This document shows positions 31,751 through 39,096 of a DNA stretch of 43,752 bases, piece by piece. Numbering within the stretch: the first letter of the stretch is position 1; each line of letters starts with the position of its first letter. The stretch comes from JBOHBN01 sp050698355. Its GTDB lineage: Bacteria; Actinomycetota; Actinomycetes; Streptosporangiales; WHST01. Under the pieces are notes generated by a model that saw nothing but the letters and a program-made list of their open reading frames with translations, did not search any database and had not been told where the DNA came from. Both the position numbers and the translations under genes were made by a program. The DNA lies in the NCBI GenBank assembly GCA_050698355.1, contig JBOHBN010000274.1, positions 1 to 43,752 on the forward strand, read 5' to 3'.

Positions 31751-31790
31751 GTCAGTAGCTCAGCCCGCTATAGCGGGCTGAGCTACTGAC
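31751..31790. repeat. intergenic palindrome, family A' copy 2
   Basis: This is a perfect 40-bp palindrome with arms GTCAGTAGCTCAGCCCGCTA and its reverse complement. It lies 17 nt beyond the stop of the leftward esterase gene and upstream of the Eis-like gene. Relative to A' copy 1, an A-T pair in the stem is replaced by C-G, which keeps the base pairing. Confidence 0.95.
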
Positions 31791-31807
31791 TGAATGAGAA
31801 CGACGTG

Positions 31808-32971
31808 TCAGTGGTGCTGGAACGTGACCTCCGGGTACCGCGGGGACGGCCCGTCGAGCAGGTGACGGTGGTGGCCGCGCAGGTACTGGTCGAAGAAGGC
31901 GTTCACGTACGCGCGGGTGATGCGCATGGCGCGGTCTCCGGCCAGTGGTGCGGTCGGGTCCTCGACGCCGAGCTGGGCGGTGAGCGGGGCGTAGTCGGTG
32001 AACGACATGTGCCCGCTGCCGGACACGGTCAGCCAGCGCTTCGGCCCGTGCAGCTTGCGCCAGGTACGGTCCCAGCTCTCGTCGTCGCCGTTCGGGACGT
32101 GCAGCCCCTTCGTTCCGAGCATCAGGAAGGGCCGGTGCAACCCCTGCTCGGGCAGTGGCGTGAAGAAGGTGCCGTCCATGTTGACGCCCGCGTCGATCCG
32201 CCGGTCGCGGGCCATCGCGATCGCTGCGGAGGCCCCGCCGATCGAGTGCCCGGCCATGCCGATGCGGTGCCGGTCGATGACCCGGCCGTACCGCCATGCC
32301 GAGTGGTGGCCGAGCAGCCGGTCGAGCACGAACGACACGTCGGCGGCCCGCACGGGCGGGATCTGGGCGGGCTCGGCGGTCTTGCAAGCCACGCATGTCG
32401 TCAGGTGCCCGTCAGGGAACTCGGTGCCGGCGGACTCGTAGGTGTGGTCGATCGCGGCTACTACGTACCCGCGGCTGGCCAGCTGCTCGGCGAGGCCGGT
32501 CAGCGAGCTGCGCGGGAGCGAGAACCCCGGGGACAGGATCACCAGGGGGAGACCGCCGCGTCGCGGTGTCGGCGGTATGCCGGTCCTGGCGTGGGTGCGG
32601 ACCTTCTGCAGCGCGTCGTCTGGCAGGTCGGCGGGCAGCGGCGCGCCGTGGGACCGCTCGAACTCGATCAGCGCCTTGGATTCGGCGGCCGTCATGTACT
32701 GTGCATGGTCGCCGGTCGGCGCGACCGCCGGGTACCACAGCGAGACCATGAGCTGTCGCGGACCGGACGATGGGACCCACGGGTCCGTACGGGACCGGTC
32801 CACCAGATGCAGCGTGGTGGTGCCGATCGGACGATGGCTCGTCGGCTCCGGGAGGGCGAGGCGGTAGCGCGTGCCGGCGATGGCCGTAGCCGGTGGCGCG
32901 ACGACGGCTGCCACCAGCGCCAGCGCGACGAGCATCAGGAAGCCGCGGGAACGGCGAGTGATCGTTTTCAT
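31808..32971 (-). CDS. secreted alpha/beta-hydrolase, PAF-acetylhydrolase-like
   Basis: The 387-residue protein has an N-terminal Sec-type signal (MKTITRRSRGFLMLVALALV followed by an AxA-like site near residue 32), so it is probably exported. The alpha/beta-hydrolase core resembles isoform II platelet-activating factor acetylhydrolase: LVILSPGFSLPRSSLTGLAEQLASRGYVV, nucleophile elbow GHSIGG, then VNMDGTF with the likely Asp and GSGHMSFTD with the catalytic His. It probably cleaves short-chain esters. ATG 32971 was chosen for the signal peptide; the open frame extends far upstream into argC by chance. A family A' palindrome follows its stop. Confidence 0.88.
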   Translation of the reverse strand: MKTITRRSRGFLMLVALALVAAVVAPPATAIAGTRYRLALPEPTSHRPIGTTTLHLVDRSRTDPWVPSSGPRQLMVSLWYPAVAPTGDHAQYMTAAESKALIEFERSHGAPLPADLPDDALQKVRTHARTGIPPTPRRGGLPLVILSPGFSLPRSSLTGLAEQLASRGYVVAAIDHTYESAGTEFPDGHLTTCVACKTAEPAQIPPVRAADVSFVLDRLLGHHSAWRYGRVIDRHRIGMAGHSIGGASAAIAMARDRRIDAGVNMDGTFFTPLPEQGLHRPFLMLGTKGLHVPNGDDESWDRTWRKLHGPKRWLTVSGSGHMSFTDYAPLTAQLGVEDPTAPLAGDRAMRITRAYVNAFFDQYLRGHHRHLLDGPSPRYPEVTFQHH

Positions 32972-33068
32972 GCCATGATCGTCACAGCGCGGGCATTGTG
33001 CACGCATCGGAGACCACCCCGAGCCGTCCCTGGGATTGCTCGCGACAGTGGTAAGCCGCGGCGACGTG

Positions 33069-33080
33069 TGAGCTACTGAC
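33069..33080. repeat. half-site remnant of family A'
   Basis: TGAGCTACTGAC is identical to the right arm of both A' copies but has no matching left arm nearby. It lies between the divergent esterase and argC genes, just upstream of the proposed argC promoter. Confidence 0.5.
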
Positions 33081-33087
33081 GCAACGG

Positions 33088-33140
33088 TTGCGCTCCGCCC
33101 AACGGGCCGCATACACTTGCCGCATAATGCATATCCATGC
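33088..33140 (+). promoter_or_regulatory. argC promoter with ARG-box-like operator
   Basis: TTGCGC (33088-33093), an 18-nt spacer and TACACT (33112-33117) form a plausible vegetative promoter. GCATAATGCATATCCATGC (about 33122-33140) follows at the expected transcription start. Its AT-rich CAT/ATG dyads resemble actinobacterial ArgR boxes, and argR itself is in this operon. Repression by ArgR with arginine is therefore likely. Confidence 0.55.
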
Positions 33141-33158
33141 GACGACAAGGGAGACTCG

Positions 33159-34184
33159 ATGGGCGTGACGGCCGCGGTGGCCGGCGCAAGCGGGTACGCC
33201 GGTGGTGAGCTGGTGCGCCTGCTGCTCGGGCACCCGGAGTTCGAGGTCGGCGCCCTCAGCGCTGCGGCCAACGCCGGCAGCTCGCTCGGCGAGCACCACC
33301 CGCACCTCGGTGCGCTGGCGGACCGGCGGCTGGTGGAGACGACGCCGGACACGCTTGCCGGGCACGACCTCGTCTTCCTCGCGCTACCGCACGGCCACTC
33401 CGCGGCGATCGCGGCGGCGCTGCCGGAATCGACGGTGATCGTGGACTGCGGCGCCGACTTCCGGCTCCGCGACGCGGGCGCCTGGCAGCGGTGGTACGGC
33501 GGCGCGCACGCGGGCACCTGGCCGTACGGGCTGCCCGAGCTGCCGGGCGCGCGGGACCGGCTCGCCGGAGCGCGGCGGATCGCGGTGCCGGGATGCTACC
33601 CGACGGCCGTGCTGCTCGCGCTCGCTCCCGCGTACGCAGCCGGCCTGGTCGAGCCCGACGCGGTCGTCGTCGCAGCCTCCGGCACCTCGGGCGCAGGCCG
33701 GTCGCTGAAGCCACACCTGCTCGGCAGCGAGGTCATGGGAGCGATGAGCGCGTACGGCGTCGGCGGCGGCCACCGGCACACACCCGAGATCGTGCAGGGG
33801 CTATCGGCCGCCGCGGGCGAGCCGGTCGCGGTGTCGTTCACCCCGACGCTGGCACCGATGCCGCGTGGAGAGCTGGTCACCTGCACCGCGCACCTGCGGG
33901 GCGCGGATCTCGCGCGCGTCCGCGGGGCGTACGAGCACGCGTACGCGAACGAGGCGTTCGTGCGTCTCCTACCCGAGGGCACCTGGCCGACCACCGCCGG
34001 CACGCTCGGCGCCAACACCGCGCACCTGCAGGTCACGGTGGACGCCGACGCCGACCGGCTGGTCGCCGTCGGCGCGATCGACAACCTCACCAAGGGTACG
34101 GCCGGGCAGGCGATCCAGTGCGCGAACCTCGCCCTCGGGCTGCCGGAGACGACCGGACTGCCGACCGTGGGGGTGGCGCCGTGA
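33159..34184 (+). CDS. argC: N-acetyl-gamma-glutamyl-phosphate reductase
   Basis: ArgC reduces N-acetylglutamyl phosphate to the semialdehyde with NADPH. The ATG at 33159, with AAGGGAG upstream, gives 341 residues starting MGVTAAVAGASGYAGGELVRLL (nucleotide-binding GxxGxxG). The active Cys146 lies in VPGCYPTAVLLAL. ASGTSGAGRS and GVGGGHRHTPEI (His) are further conserved sites, and the C-terminus DNLTKGTAGQAIQCANLALG is typical. It is the first gene of the arginine operon. Its TGA overlaps the GTG of argJ. Confidence 0.98.
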   Translation: MGVTAAVAGASGYAGGELVRLLLGHPEFEVGALSAAANAGSSLGEHHPHLGALADRRLVETTPDTLAGHDLVFLALPHGHSAAIAAALPESTVIVDCGADFRLRDAGAWQRWYGGAHAGTWPYGLPELPGARDRLAGARRIAVPGCYPTAVLLALAPAYAAGLVEPDAVVVAASGTSGAGRSLKPHLLGSEVMGAMSAYGVGGGHRHTPEIVQGLSAAAGEPVAVSFTPTLAPMPRGELVTCTAHLRGADLARVRGAYEHAYANEAFVRLLPEGTWPTTAGTLGANTAHLQVTVDADADRLVAVGAIDNLTKGTAGQAIQCANLALGLPETTGLPTVGVAP

Positions 34185-35332
34185 GTGTCACCGCCCCAGC
34201 CGGGTTCCGGGCCTCCGGCGTCACGGCCGGGTTCAAACCGAGCGGCAAGCCCGACCTTGCGCTCGTCGTCAATGATGGCCCGGCGTACGCTGCCGCCGGC
34301 GTCTTCACCCGGAACCGGGTCAAGGCCGCGCCTGTGCTGTGGTCGCAGCAGGTGGTTGCCGACGGCACGCTGCGCGCGGTGGTACTGAACTCAGGGGTGG
34401 CGAACGCATGCACGGGTAGCCGCGGGTTCGCCGACACCCACGAGACCGCGGAGTCGGTCGCGGGGGAGCTCGGGGCCTCCGCGGCCGACACCGCCGTGTG
34501 CTCGACCGGCCTGATCGGTGCGTACCTGCCGATGGACGCGATGCGAGGCGGCGTACCGGACGCGGTGGCGGCACTCTCCGCGGACGGCGGTCCCGTCGCG
34601 GCCGACGCGATCATGACCACCGACACGCACCCGAAGACGGCGGTCGCAAGCGGCGACGGGTACGCGGTCGGCGGCATGGCCAAGGGCGCAGGCATGCTCG
34701 CGCCCGCGCTCGCGACGATGCTCGTCGTCCTCACCACCGACGCCCGAGCCGAACCGGCCGTGCTCGACCGGGTGTTGCGTACGGCCGCGCGGTCGACCTT
34801 CGATCGGGTGGACTCCGACGGCTGCCTGTCCACCAACGACACCGTCCTGCTGCTCGCCAGCGGCGCGAGCGGCATCGAGGTGGGCGAGCAGGAGCTCGCC
34901 GGACGCGTCACCGCGGTTTGCGCCGACCTCGCCAGGCAGCTCATCGGCGATGCCGAAGGAGCGAGCAAGGACGTACGCATCGACGTTGTCCGTGCGAAGA
35001 GCGAGGACGACGCGGTCGAGGTGGCCCGCGCCGTCGCCAGGAGCAACCTGGTCAAGTGCGCGCTGCACGGGGAGGACCCGAACTGGGGCCGGATACTCGC
35101 CGCGGCCGGCACCACGGAAGCCGCGTTCGACCCAGCCGCCCTCGCGGTCGCGATCAACGGCGTCTGGGTGTGCCGTGATGGTGTGCCCGGCGACGACCGG
35201 GCGAAGGTCGACATGACGGGCCGGGAGGTCGTCGTCACCGTAGACCTCGGGGCAGGGGACGAGAAGGCCGCGGTGTGGACCAACGACCTCACCGCGGCGT
35301 ACGTACACGAGAACTCGGCGTATTCGACATGA
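34181..35332 (+). CDS. argJ: glutamate N-acetyltransferase (bifunctional ornithine acetyltransferase)
   Basis: ArgJ recycles the acetyl group from N-acetylornithine to glutamate, and in some species also makes N-acetylglutamate from acetyl-CoA. The 383-residue precursor cleaves itself: the nucleophile is Thr179 within KGAGMLAPALATMLVVLTTDA (cut before Thr). Other conserved segments are AVVLNSGVANACTG and SDGCLSTNDTVLLLASG, and HGEDPNWGRILAAAG is near the end. The GTG at 34181 overlaps argC by 4 nt, and its stop overlaps argB. The cyclic acetyl economy fits the absence of argA and argE here. Confidence 0.98.
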   Translation: MSVTAPAGFRASGVTAGFKPSGKPDLALVVNDGPAYAAAGVFTRNRVKAAPVLWSQQVVADGTLRAVVLNSGVANACTGSRGFADTHETAESVAGELGASAADTAVCSTGLIGAYLPMDAMRGGVPDAVAALSADGGPVAADAIMTTDTHPKTAVASGDGYAVGGMAKGAGMLAPALATMLVVLTTDARAEPAVLDRVLRTAARSTFDRVDSDGCLSTNDTVLLLASGASGIEVGEQELAGRVTAVCADLARQLIGDAEGASKDVRIDVVRAKSEDDAVEVARAVARSNLVKCALHGEDPNWGRILAAAGTTEAAFDPAALAVAINGVWVCRDGVPGDDRAKVDMTGREVVVTVDLGAGDEKAAVWTNDLTAAYVHENSAYST

Positions 35333-36234
35333 CGGTCCGGGACCGGCACGCCGCGTTCGAGAAGGCAGCCACGCTGATCGAGGCGCTGCCGTGGCTGGAA
35401 CGGTTCCACGGCACGACCGTGGTCGTGAAGTACGGCGGCAACGCGATGACCGACGAGCATCTGCGCGCCGCGGTCGCTCGCGACCTGGTGTTCCTGCGGT
35501 ACGTCGGCATCCGCCCGGTCGTCGTACACGGGGGAGGCCCGCAGATCACCGCTCACCTCGACCGGCTGGGGGTGGAGACGCGGTTCGCCGGCGGGCTGCG
35601 GGTCACGACGCCGGAGACGATGGACGTCGTCCGCATGGTGCTCGTCGGCCAGGTCAACCGCGAGCTCGTCGGGCTCGTCAACGCGCACGGCCCGTTCGCG
35701 GTCGGCATGTCCGGCGAGGACGCCAACCTATTCACCGCCGAACGGCGCACCGCCTTGGTCGACGGCGAGCAGGTCGACATCGGCCAGGTCGGCGACGTCA
35801 CCGACGTGCAGGCGGGCGCGGTGCGCAGCCTGCTGAACGACGGCCGGGTGCCGATCGTGTCGAGCATCGCCAGGGGTGCCGACGGCCTGGTCTACAACGT
35901 CAACGCGGACACCGCGGCTGCCGCGCTCGCGGTGGCGCTCGACGCGCAGAAGCTCGTCGTGCTCACCGACGTCGAGGGGCTGTACGCGGACTGGCCGGCC
36001 TCCGACGAGGTCATCTCCACACTGACCGCCGCGGAGCTGGATGCGATGCTGCCCACGCTCAGCAGTGGCATGCTCCCGAAGATGGAGGCGTGCCTGCGCG
36101 CCGTACGCGGTGGCGTACCGCAGGCGCACCTGCTCGACGGGCGGCTGGAGCATGCGCTGCTGCTCGAGGTGTTCACCGACGAGGGGATCGGGACGATGGT
36201 TACTCCAGTGGAGAGCGACGAGGAGGGCACGTGA
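35329..36234 (+). CDS. argB: acetylglutamate kinase
   Basis: ArgB phosphorylates N-acetylglutamate, normally the arginine-inhibited step of the cyclic pathway. The 301-residue protein has the amino acid kinase fold: VVVKYGGNAM (Lys and glycine loop, ~28-37), RPVVVHGGGPQITAHLDRLG, SGEDANLFTAER, NVNADTAAAALAVALDAQKLVVLTDVEGLY and GTMVTP at the C-terminus. An N-terminal helix (HAAFEKAATLIEALPWLERFHG) of the kind used in arginine-sensitive hexamers is present. ATG 35329 overlaps the argJ stop (ATGA). Confidence 0.98.
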   Translation: MTVRDRHAAFEKAATLIEALPWLERFHGTTVVVKYGGNAMTDEHLRAAVARDLVFLRYVGIRPVVVHGGGPQITAHLDRLGVETRFAGGLRVTTPETMDVVRMVLVGQVNRELVGLVNAHGPFAVGMSGEDANLFTAERRTALVDGEQVDIGQVGDVTDVQAGAVRSLLNDGRVPIVSSIARGADGLVYNVNADTAAAALAVALDAQKLVVLTDVEGLYADWPASDEVISTLTAAELDAMLPTLSSGMLPKMEACLRAVRGGVPQAHLLDGRLEHALLLEVFTDEGIGTMVTPVESDEEGT

Positions 36235-37457
36235 GCGACGACAGGACTGCGGACCTGCGTGCCCGCTTCGAGCGGGCGTTCATGCCGACGTACGGCGTGC
36301 CGCCGCTGGTGCTGGCGCGCGGGCGCGGCGCGACGGTGTGGGACGTGGACGGTCGCTCGTACCTCGACCTGGTGGGCGGTATCGCCGTCTCCTCGCTCGG
36401 GCACGCGCACCCCGCCCTGGCCGCTGCGGTCGCCGAGCAGGCGCGCACGCTCGTGCACACCAGTAACCTGGCGATCCACGAGCCGGAGGTGGCGCTCGCT
36501 GAGCGGTTGCTCGACCTGCTCGGCGGCGATGGCCGGGTGTTCTTCACCAACAGCGGCACGGAGGCGAACGAGGTCGCGGTCAAGCTGGTGCGCAAGCACG
36601 CGGGTCCGGGCCGCACCCGGTTCGTCGCCGCGGAGCACGGTTTCCACGGACGGTCCATGGGCTCGCTCGCCATCACCGGCAAGGAGTCGATCCGCGCGCC
36701 GTTCGCCCCGTACGGGCTGGACGTGACGTTCGTGCCGTACGGTGACGCGGCCGCGCTCCGCGACACGGTCGACGACACGTGCGCGGGTGTGTTCCTCGAG
36801 CCGGTGCAGGGGGAGGCGGGCGTCGTACCGCCGGATGACGGGTACCTCGCCGCCGCCAGGGAGGTGTGCGACGCCACCGGCACCGTCCTGGTACTCGACG
36901 AGATCCAAAGCGGCATCGGGCGTACCGGCGCGTGGTTCGCGCATCAGGACGAGGGCGTGCGTCCCGACGTGCTCACGCTGGCGAAGGGCTTGGCCGGCGG
37001 CGTGCCGATCGGCGCTTGCGTCGGCTTCGGCGCGCTGGGCACCGCGTTCGCGAAGGGAGACCACGGCAGCACGTTCGGCGGCAACCCGATCGCCTGCGCA
37101 GCCGCGCTCGCGGTGCTCGACACGATCGAGAAGGACAACCTGCTCGTCAACGCCCGCGAGGTGGGCGCGCGGCTCAGCGACGGGGTCGCCGCGTGCGGGC
37201 ACCCGCTGGTCAAGGACGTGCAGGGCCGTGGCCTGTGGTGGGGCATCCAGCTGGCCTCGCCGGTCGCGGCGGCCGTCGAGGCCGCGGCGCGCGCGGCGGG
37301 GTTCCTCGTCAACCCGGTACAGCCGGACCGGATCCGGCTCGGGCCGCCGCTCGTGCTGTCGCACGCCGAGGCGGACGCGTTCGTCGCCGCCCTCCCCGCC
37401 GTCCTCGACACGGCGCAGCGCGCGACGGCACAGCGCCAGGAGGCCGCCACCTCATGA
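36231..37457 (+). CDS. argD: acetylornithine aminotransferase
   Basis: This pyridoxal phosphate enzyme transfers the amino group from glutamate to N-acetylglutamate semialdehyde. The 408-residue chain is a class III aminotransferase: YLDLVGGIAVSSLGHAHP, FFTNSGTEANEVAVKLVRKH, LVLDEIQSGIGRTGAWFAHQ, and LTLAKGLAGGVPIGA with PLP-binding Lys252. DHGSTFGGNPIACAAALAVLD closes the core. The GTG overlaps the argB stop. The coupled block argCJBD ends here; a family B repeat (37484-37575) separates it from argF. Confidence 0.98.
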   Translation: MSDDRTADLRARFERAFMPTYGVPPLVLARGRGATVWDVDGRSYLDLVGGIAVSSLGHAHPALAAAVAEQARTLVHTSNLAIHEPEVALAERLLDLLGGDGRVFFTNSGTEANEVAVKLVRKHAGPGRTRFVAAEHGFHGRSMGSLAITGKESIRAPFAPYGLDVTFVPYGDAAALRDTVDDTCAGVFLEPVQGEAGVVPPDDGYLAAAREVCDATGTVLVLDEIQSGIGRTGAWFAHQDEGVRPDVLTLAKGLAGGVPIGACVGFGALGTAFAKGDHGSTFGGNPIACAAALAVLDTIEKDNLLVNAREVGARLSDGVAACGHPLVKDVQGRGLWWGIQLASPVAAAVEAAARAAGFLVNPVQPDRIRLGPPLVLSHAEADAFVAALPAVLDTAQRATAQRQEAATS

Positions 37458-37483
37458 CCGATTCTGTTCCGTCCGTGCTTTCC

Positions 37484-37575
37484 CCAAATGACCACGTTAT
37501 GTGGGGTAAACCGGCCTTCTCGATGCCTGCAGGCCTCGAGAAGGCGTACGCGGCACACATAACGTGGTCATTTGG
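37484..37575. repeat. intergenic palindrome, family B copy 5 (intact)
   Basis: The outer arms CCAAATGACCACGTTATGTG (37484-37503) and CACATAACGTGGTCATTTGG (37556-37575) are perfectly complementary over 20 nt. They enclose an inner hairpin at 37514-37545 centred on CTGCAG (GCCTTCTCGA / TCGAGAAGGC). This is the best-preserved copy. It divides argCJBD from argF, starting 26 nt after the argD stop and ending 4 nt before the argF ribosome binding site. Confidence 0.95.
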
Positions 37576-37596
37576 TACGGGGGAGGCCGCGACATC

Positions 37597-38520
37597 ATGA
37601 CGCGGCATTTCCTGCGCGACGACGACCTCACACCGGGCGAGCAGGCCGAGGTTCTCGACCTGGCCGACGCGATGAAGAAGGACCGTACGGGCCACCAGCC
37701 GCTCGCCGGGCCCCGCGCCGTCGCCGTCATCTTCGACAAGCCGTCCACCCGCACGCGGGTGTCGTTCAGCGTCGGCATCGCCGAGCTCGGTGGCTACCCG
37801 CTGGTGATCGACGCGCAGAGCAGCCAGCTCGGCCGCGGTGAACCGGTCGCGGACACCGCGCGGGTGCTCGACAGGCAGTGCGCCGCGATCGTGTGGCGGA
37901 CGTTCGGCCAGGACGCCATCGACGCGATGGCCGCCGCCAGCCGGGTGCCCGTCGTCAACGCGCTGACCGACCAGTTCCACCCGTGCCAGGTGCTCGCCGA
38001 CCTGCAGACCGTACGGGAGCGCAAGGCCGCGCTCGCCGGGCTCACCTTGACGTACCTCGGCGACGGTGCCAACAACATGGCGCACTCGTACCTGCTCGGT
38101 GGCGCGGTTGCCGGCATGCACGTCCGCGTCGGTGCCCCGGACTCGTACCCACCGGACCCGGCCGTGCTCGCGGTGGCCGAGCGCGTGGCCGCGGAGACCG
38201 GCGGGTCGGTGCAGCACCTGTCCGCGGCCGAGGCAGCGGTCGACGGCGCCGACGCCGTCGCGACCGACACGTGGGTGTCCATGGGACAGGAGGGCGAGGC
38301 GTCCGATCGCGCCGCGCCGTTCGCTCCGTACGCGGTGACACCGGCGCTTCTCGGGCACGCGGCACCGGACGCGGTGGTGCTGCACTGCCTGCCCGCGTAT
38401 CGCGGCAAGGAGATCGCCGCCGAGGTCATCGACGGCCCGCAGAGTGCGGTCTGGGACGAGGCGGAGAACCGGCTGCACGCCCAGAAGGCGCTGCTGACCT
38501 GGCTGTTGGAGCGCGGATGA
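37597..38520 (+). CDS. argF: ornithine carbamoyltransferase
   Basis: ArgF makes citrulline from ornithine and carbamoyl phosphate. The 307-residue chain starts MTRHFLRDDDLTPGEQ at ATG 37597, 10 nt after GGGGGAGG; the open frame to 37564 runs back into the repeat. Motifs: FDKPSTRTRVSF (carbamoyl phosphate), QFHPCQVLADLQT, YLGDGANNMAHSYL, and the HCLPAYRGKEI loop with the catalytic cysteine. DEAENRLHAQKALL is the conserved tail. The stop overlaps the argR start (ATGA). Confidence 0.98.
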   Translation: MTRHFLRDDDLTPGEQAEVLDLADAMKKDRTGHQPLAGPRAVAVIFDKPSTRTRVSFSVGIAELGGYPLVIDAQSSQLGRGEPVADTARVLDRQCAAIVWRTFGQDAIDAMAAASRVPVVNALTDQFHPCQVLADLQTVRERKAALAGLTLTYLGDGANNMAHSYLLGGAVAGMHVRVGAPDSYPPDPAVLAVAERVAAETGGSVQHLSAAEAAVDGADAVATDTWVSMGQEGEASDRAAPFAPYAVTPALLGHAAPDAVVLHCLPAYRGKEIAAEVIDGPQSAVWDEAENRLHAQKALLTWLLERG

Positions 38521-39029
38521 GCACCGGCACGGGAGCGATCACCACCAAGCAGGCGCGGCAGGCGCGGATCCGGGAGCTGCTGGCGCGCCGACCGGTGCGC
38601 TCGCAGCTCGAGCTCGGCGGCCTGCTCACCGAGGACGGCGTGGCCGTTACCCAGACCACGCTGTCGCGCGACCTGGAGGAGATCGGTGCGGTCAAGCTGC
38701 GCGGCAGCGACGGGTCGCTCGTATACGCCGTGCCGGGAGAGGGTGGGGACCGCACGCCGCGTACGGGCGACGAGACCGTCGCACCGGCCCGGCTCGCGCG
38801 GCTGGCCGAGGAACTGCTGGTCTCGGCGGTGGACTCGGCGAACCTCGTCGTCCTGCGTACCCCGCCGGGCGGTGCGCAGCTGCTCGCGTCGGCGATCGAC
38901 CACGCTGACATGGAGTCGATTATCGGTACGGTCGCCGGCGACGACACGGTGCTCGTGATCTGCCGCGACCCGAGTGGCGGCTCGACCGTCGCCGAGTCGC
39001 TGCTTCGCCTGGCCAACCGCCGCACCTGA
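38517..39029 (+). CDS. argR: arginine repressor ArgR
   Basis: ArgR is the hexameric regulator that represses arginine genes when arginine is high. The 170-residue protein has an N-terminal winged helix (ARIRELLARRPVRSQLELGGLLTEDGVAVTQTTLSRDLEEIGAVKL, ~15-60, including the SRDL recognition motif) and a C-terminal arginine-binding, oligomerising domain (LVVLRTPPGGAQLLASAIDH, IIGTVAGDDTVLVICRD). ATG overlaps the argF stop. It probably acts on the ARG-box-like site before argC. In mycobacteria argG follows here; in this window it is absent and a family A palindrome starts 6 nt after the stop. Confidence 0.97.
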   Translation: MSTGTGAITTKQARQARIRELLARRPVRSQLELGGLLTEDGVAVTQTTLSRDLEEIGAVKLRGSDGSLVYAVPGEGGDRTPRTGDETVAPARLARLAEELLVSAVDSANLVVLRTPPGGAQLLASAIDHADMESIIGTVAGDDTVLVICRDPSGGSTVAESLLRLANRRT

Positions 39030-39035
39030 CGCACC

Positions 39036-39079
39036 TTGTCAGTGTCTGGTCGAGCTATGGCTCGACCAGACACTGACAA
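39036..39079. repeat. intergenic palindrome, family A copy 3 (perfect)
   Basis: This 44-bp repeat has perfect 20-nt arms TTGTCAGTGTCTGGTCGAGC and their complement around TATG. It lies in the argR-argH gap, 6 nt after the argR stop and 17 nt before argH. It differs from copy 1 at 4317 in only three positions, although the two are ~35 kb apart. Confidence 0.96.
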
Positions 39080-39096
39080 CATCAGAAGGGAGTGCA

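Noticed and set aside
32972..33517. Extended N-terminus of the leftward esterase up to 33517
   Set aside because: It overlaps argC in antisense. A clear signal peptide starts at ATG 32971.
4317..39079. Palindromes as CRISPR repeats
   Set aside because: The copies are kilobases apart, not regularly spaced, have no spacers, and no cas genes are present.
4317..39079. Palindromes as ordinary intrinsic terminators
   Set aside because: No T-run follows any right arm, and sequence identity between distant copies is far above what independent terminators would show. A terminator function is still possible and is kept in the findings.
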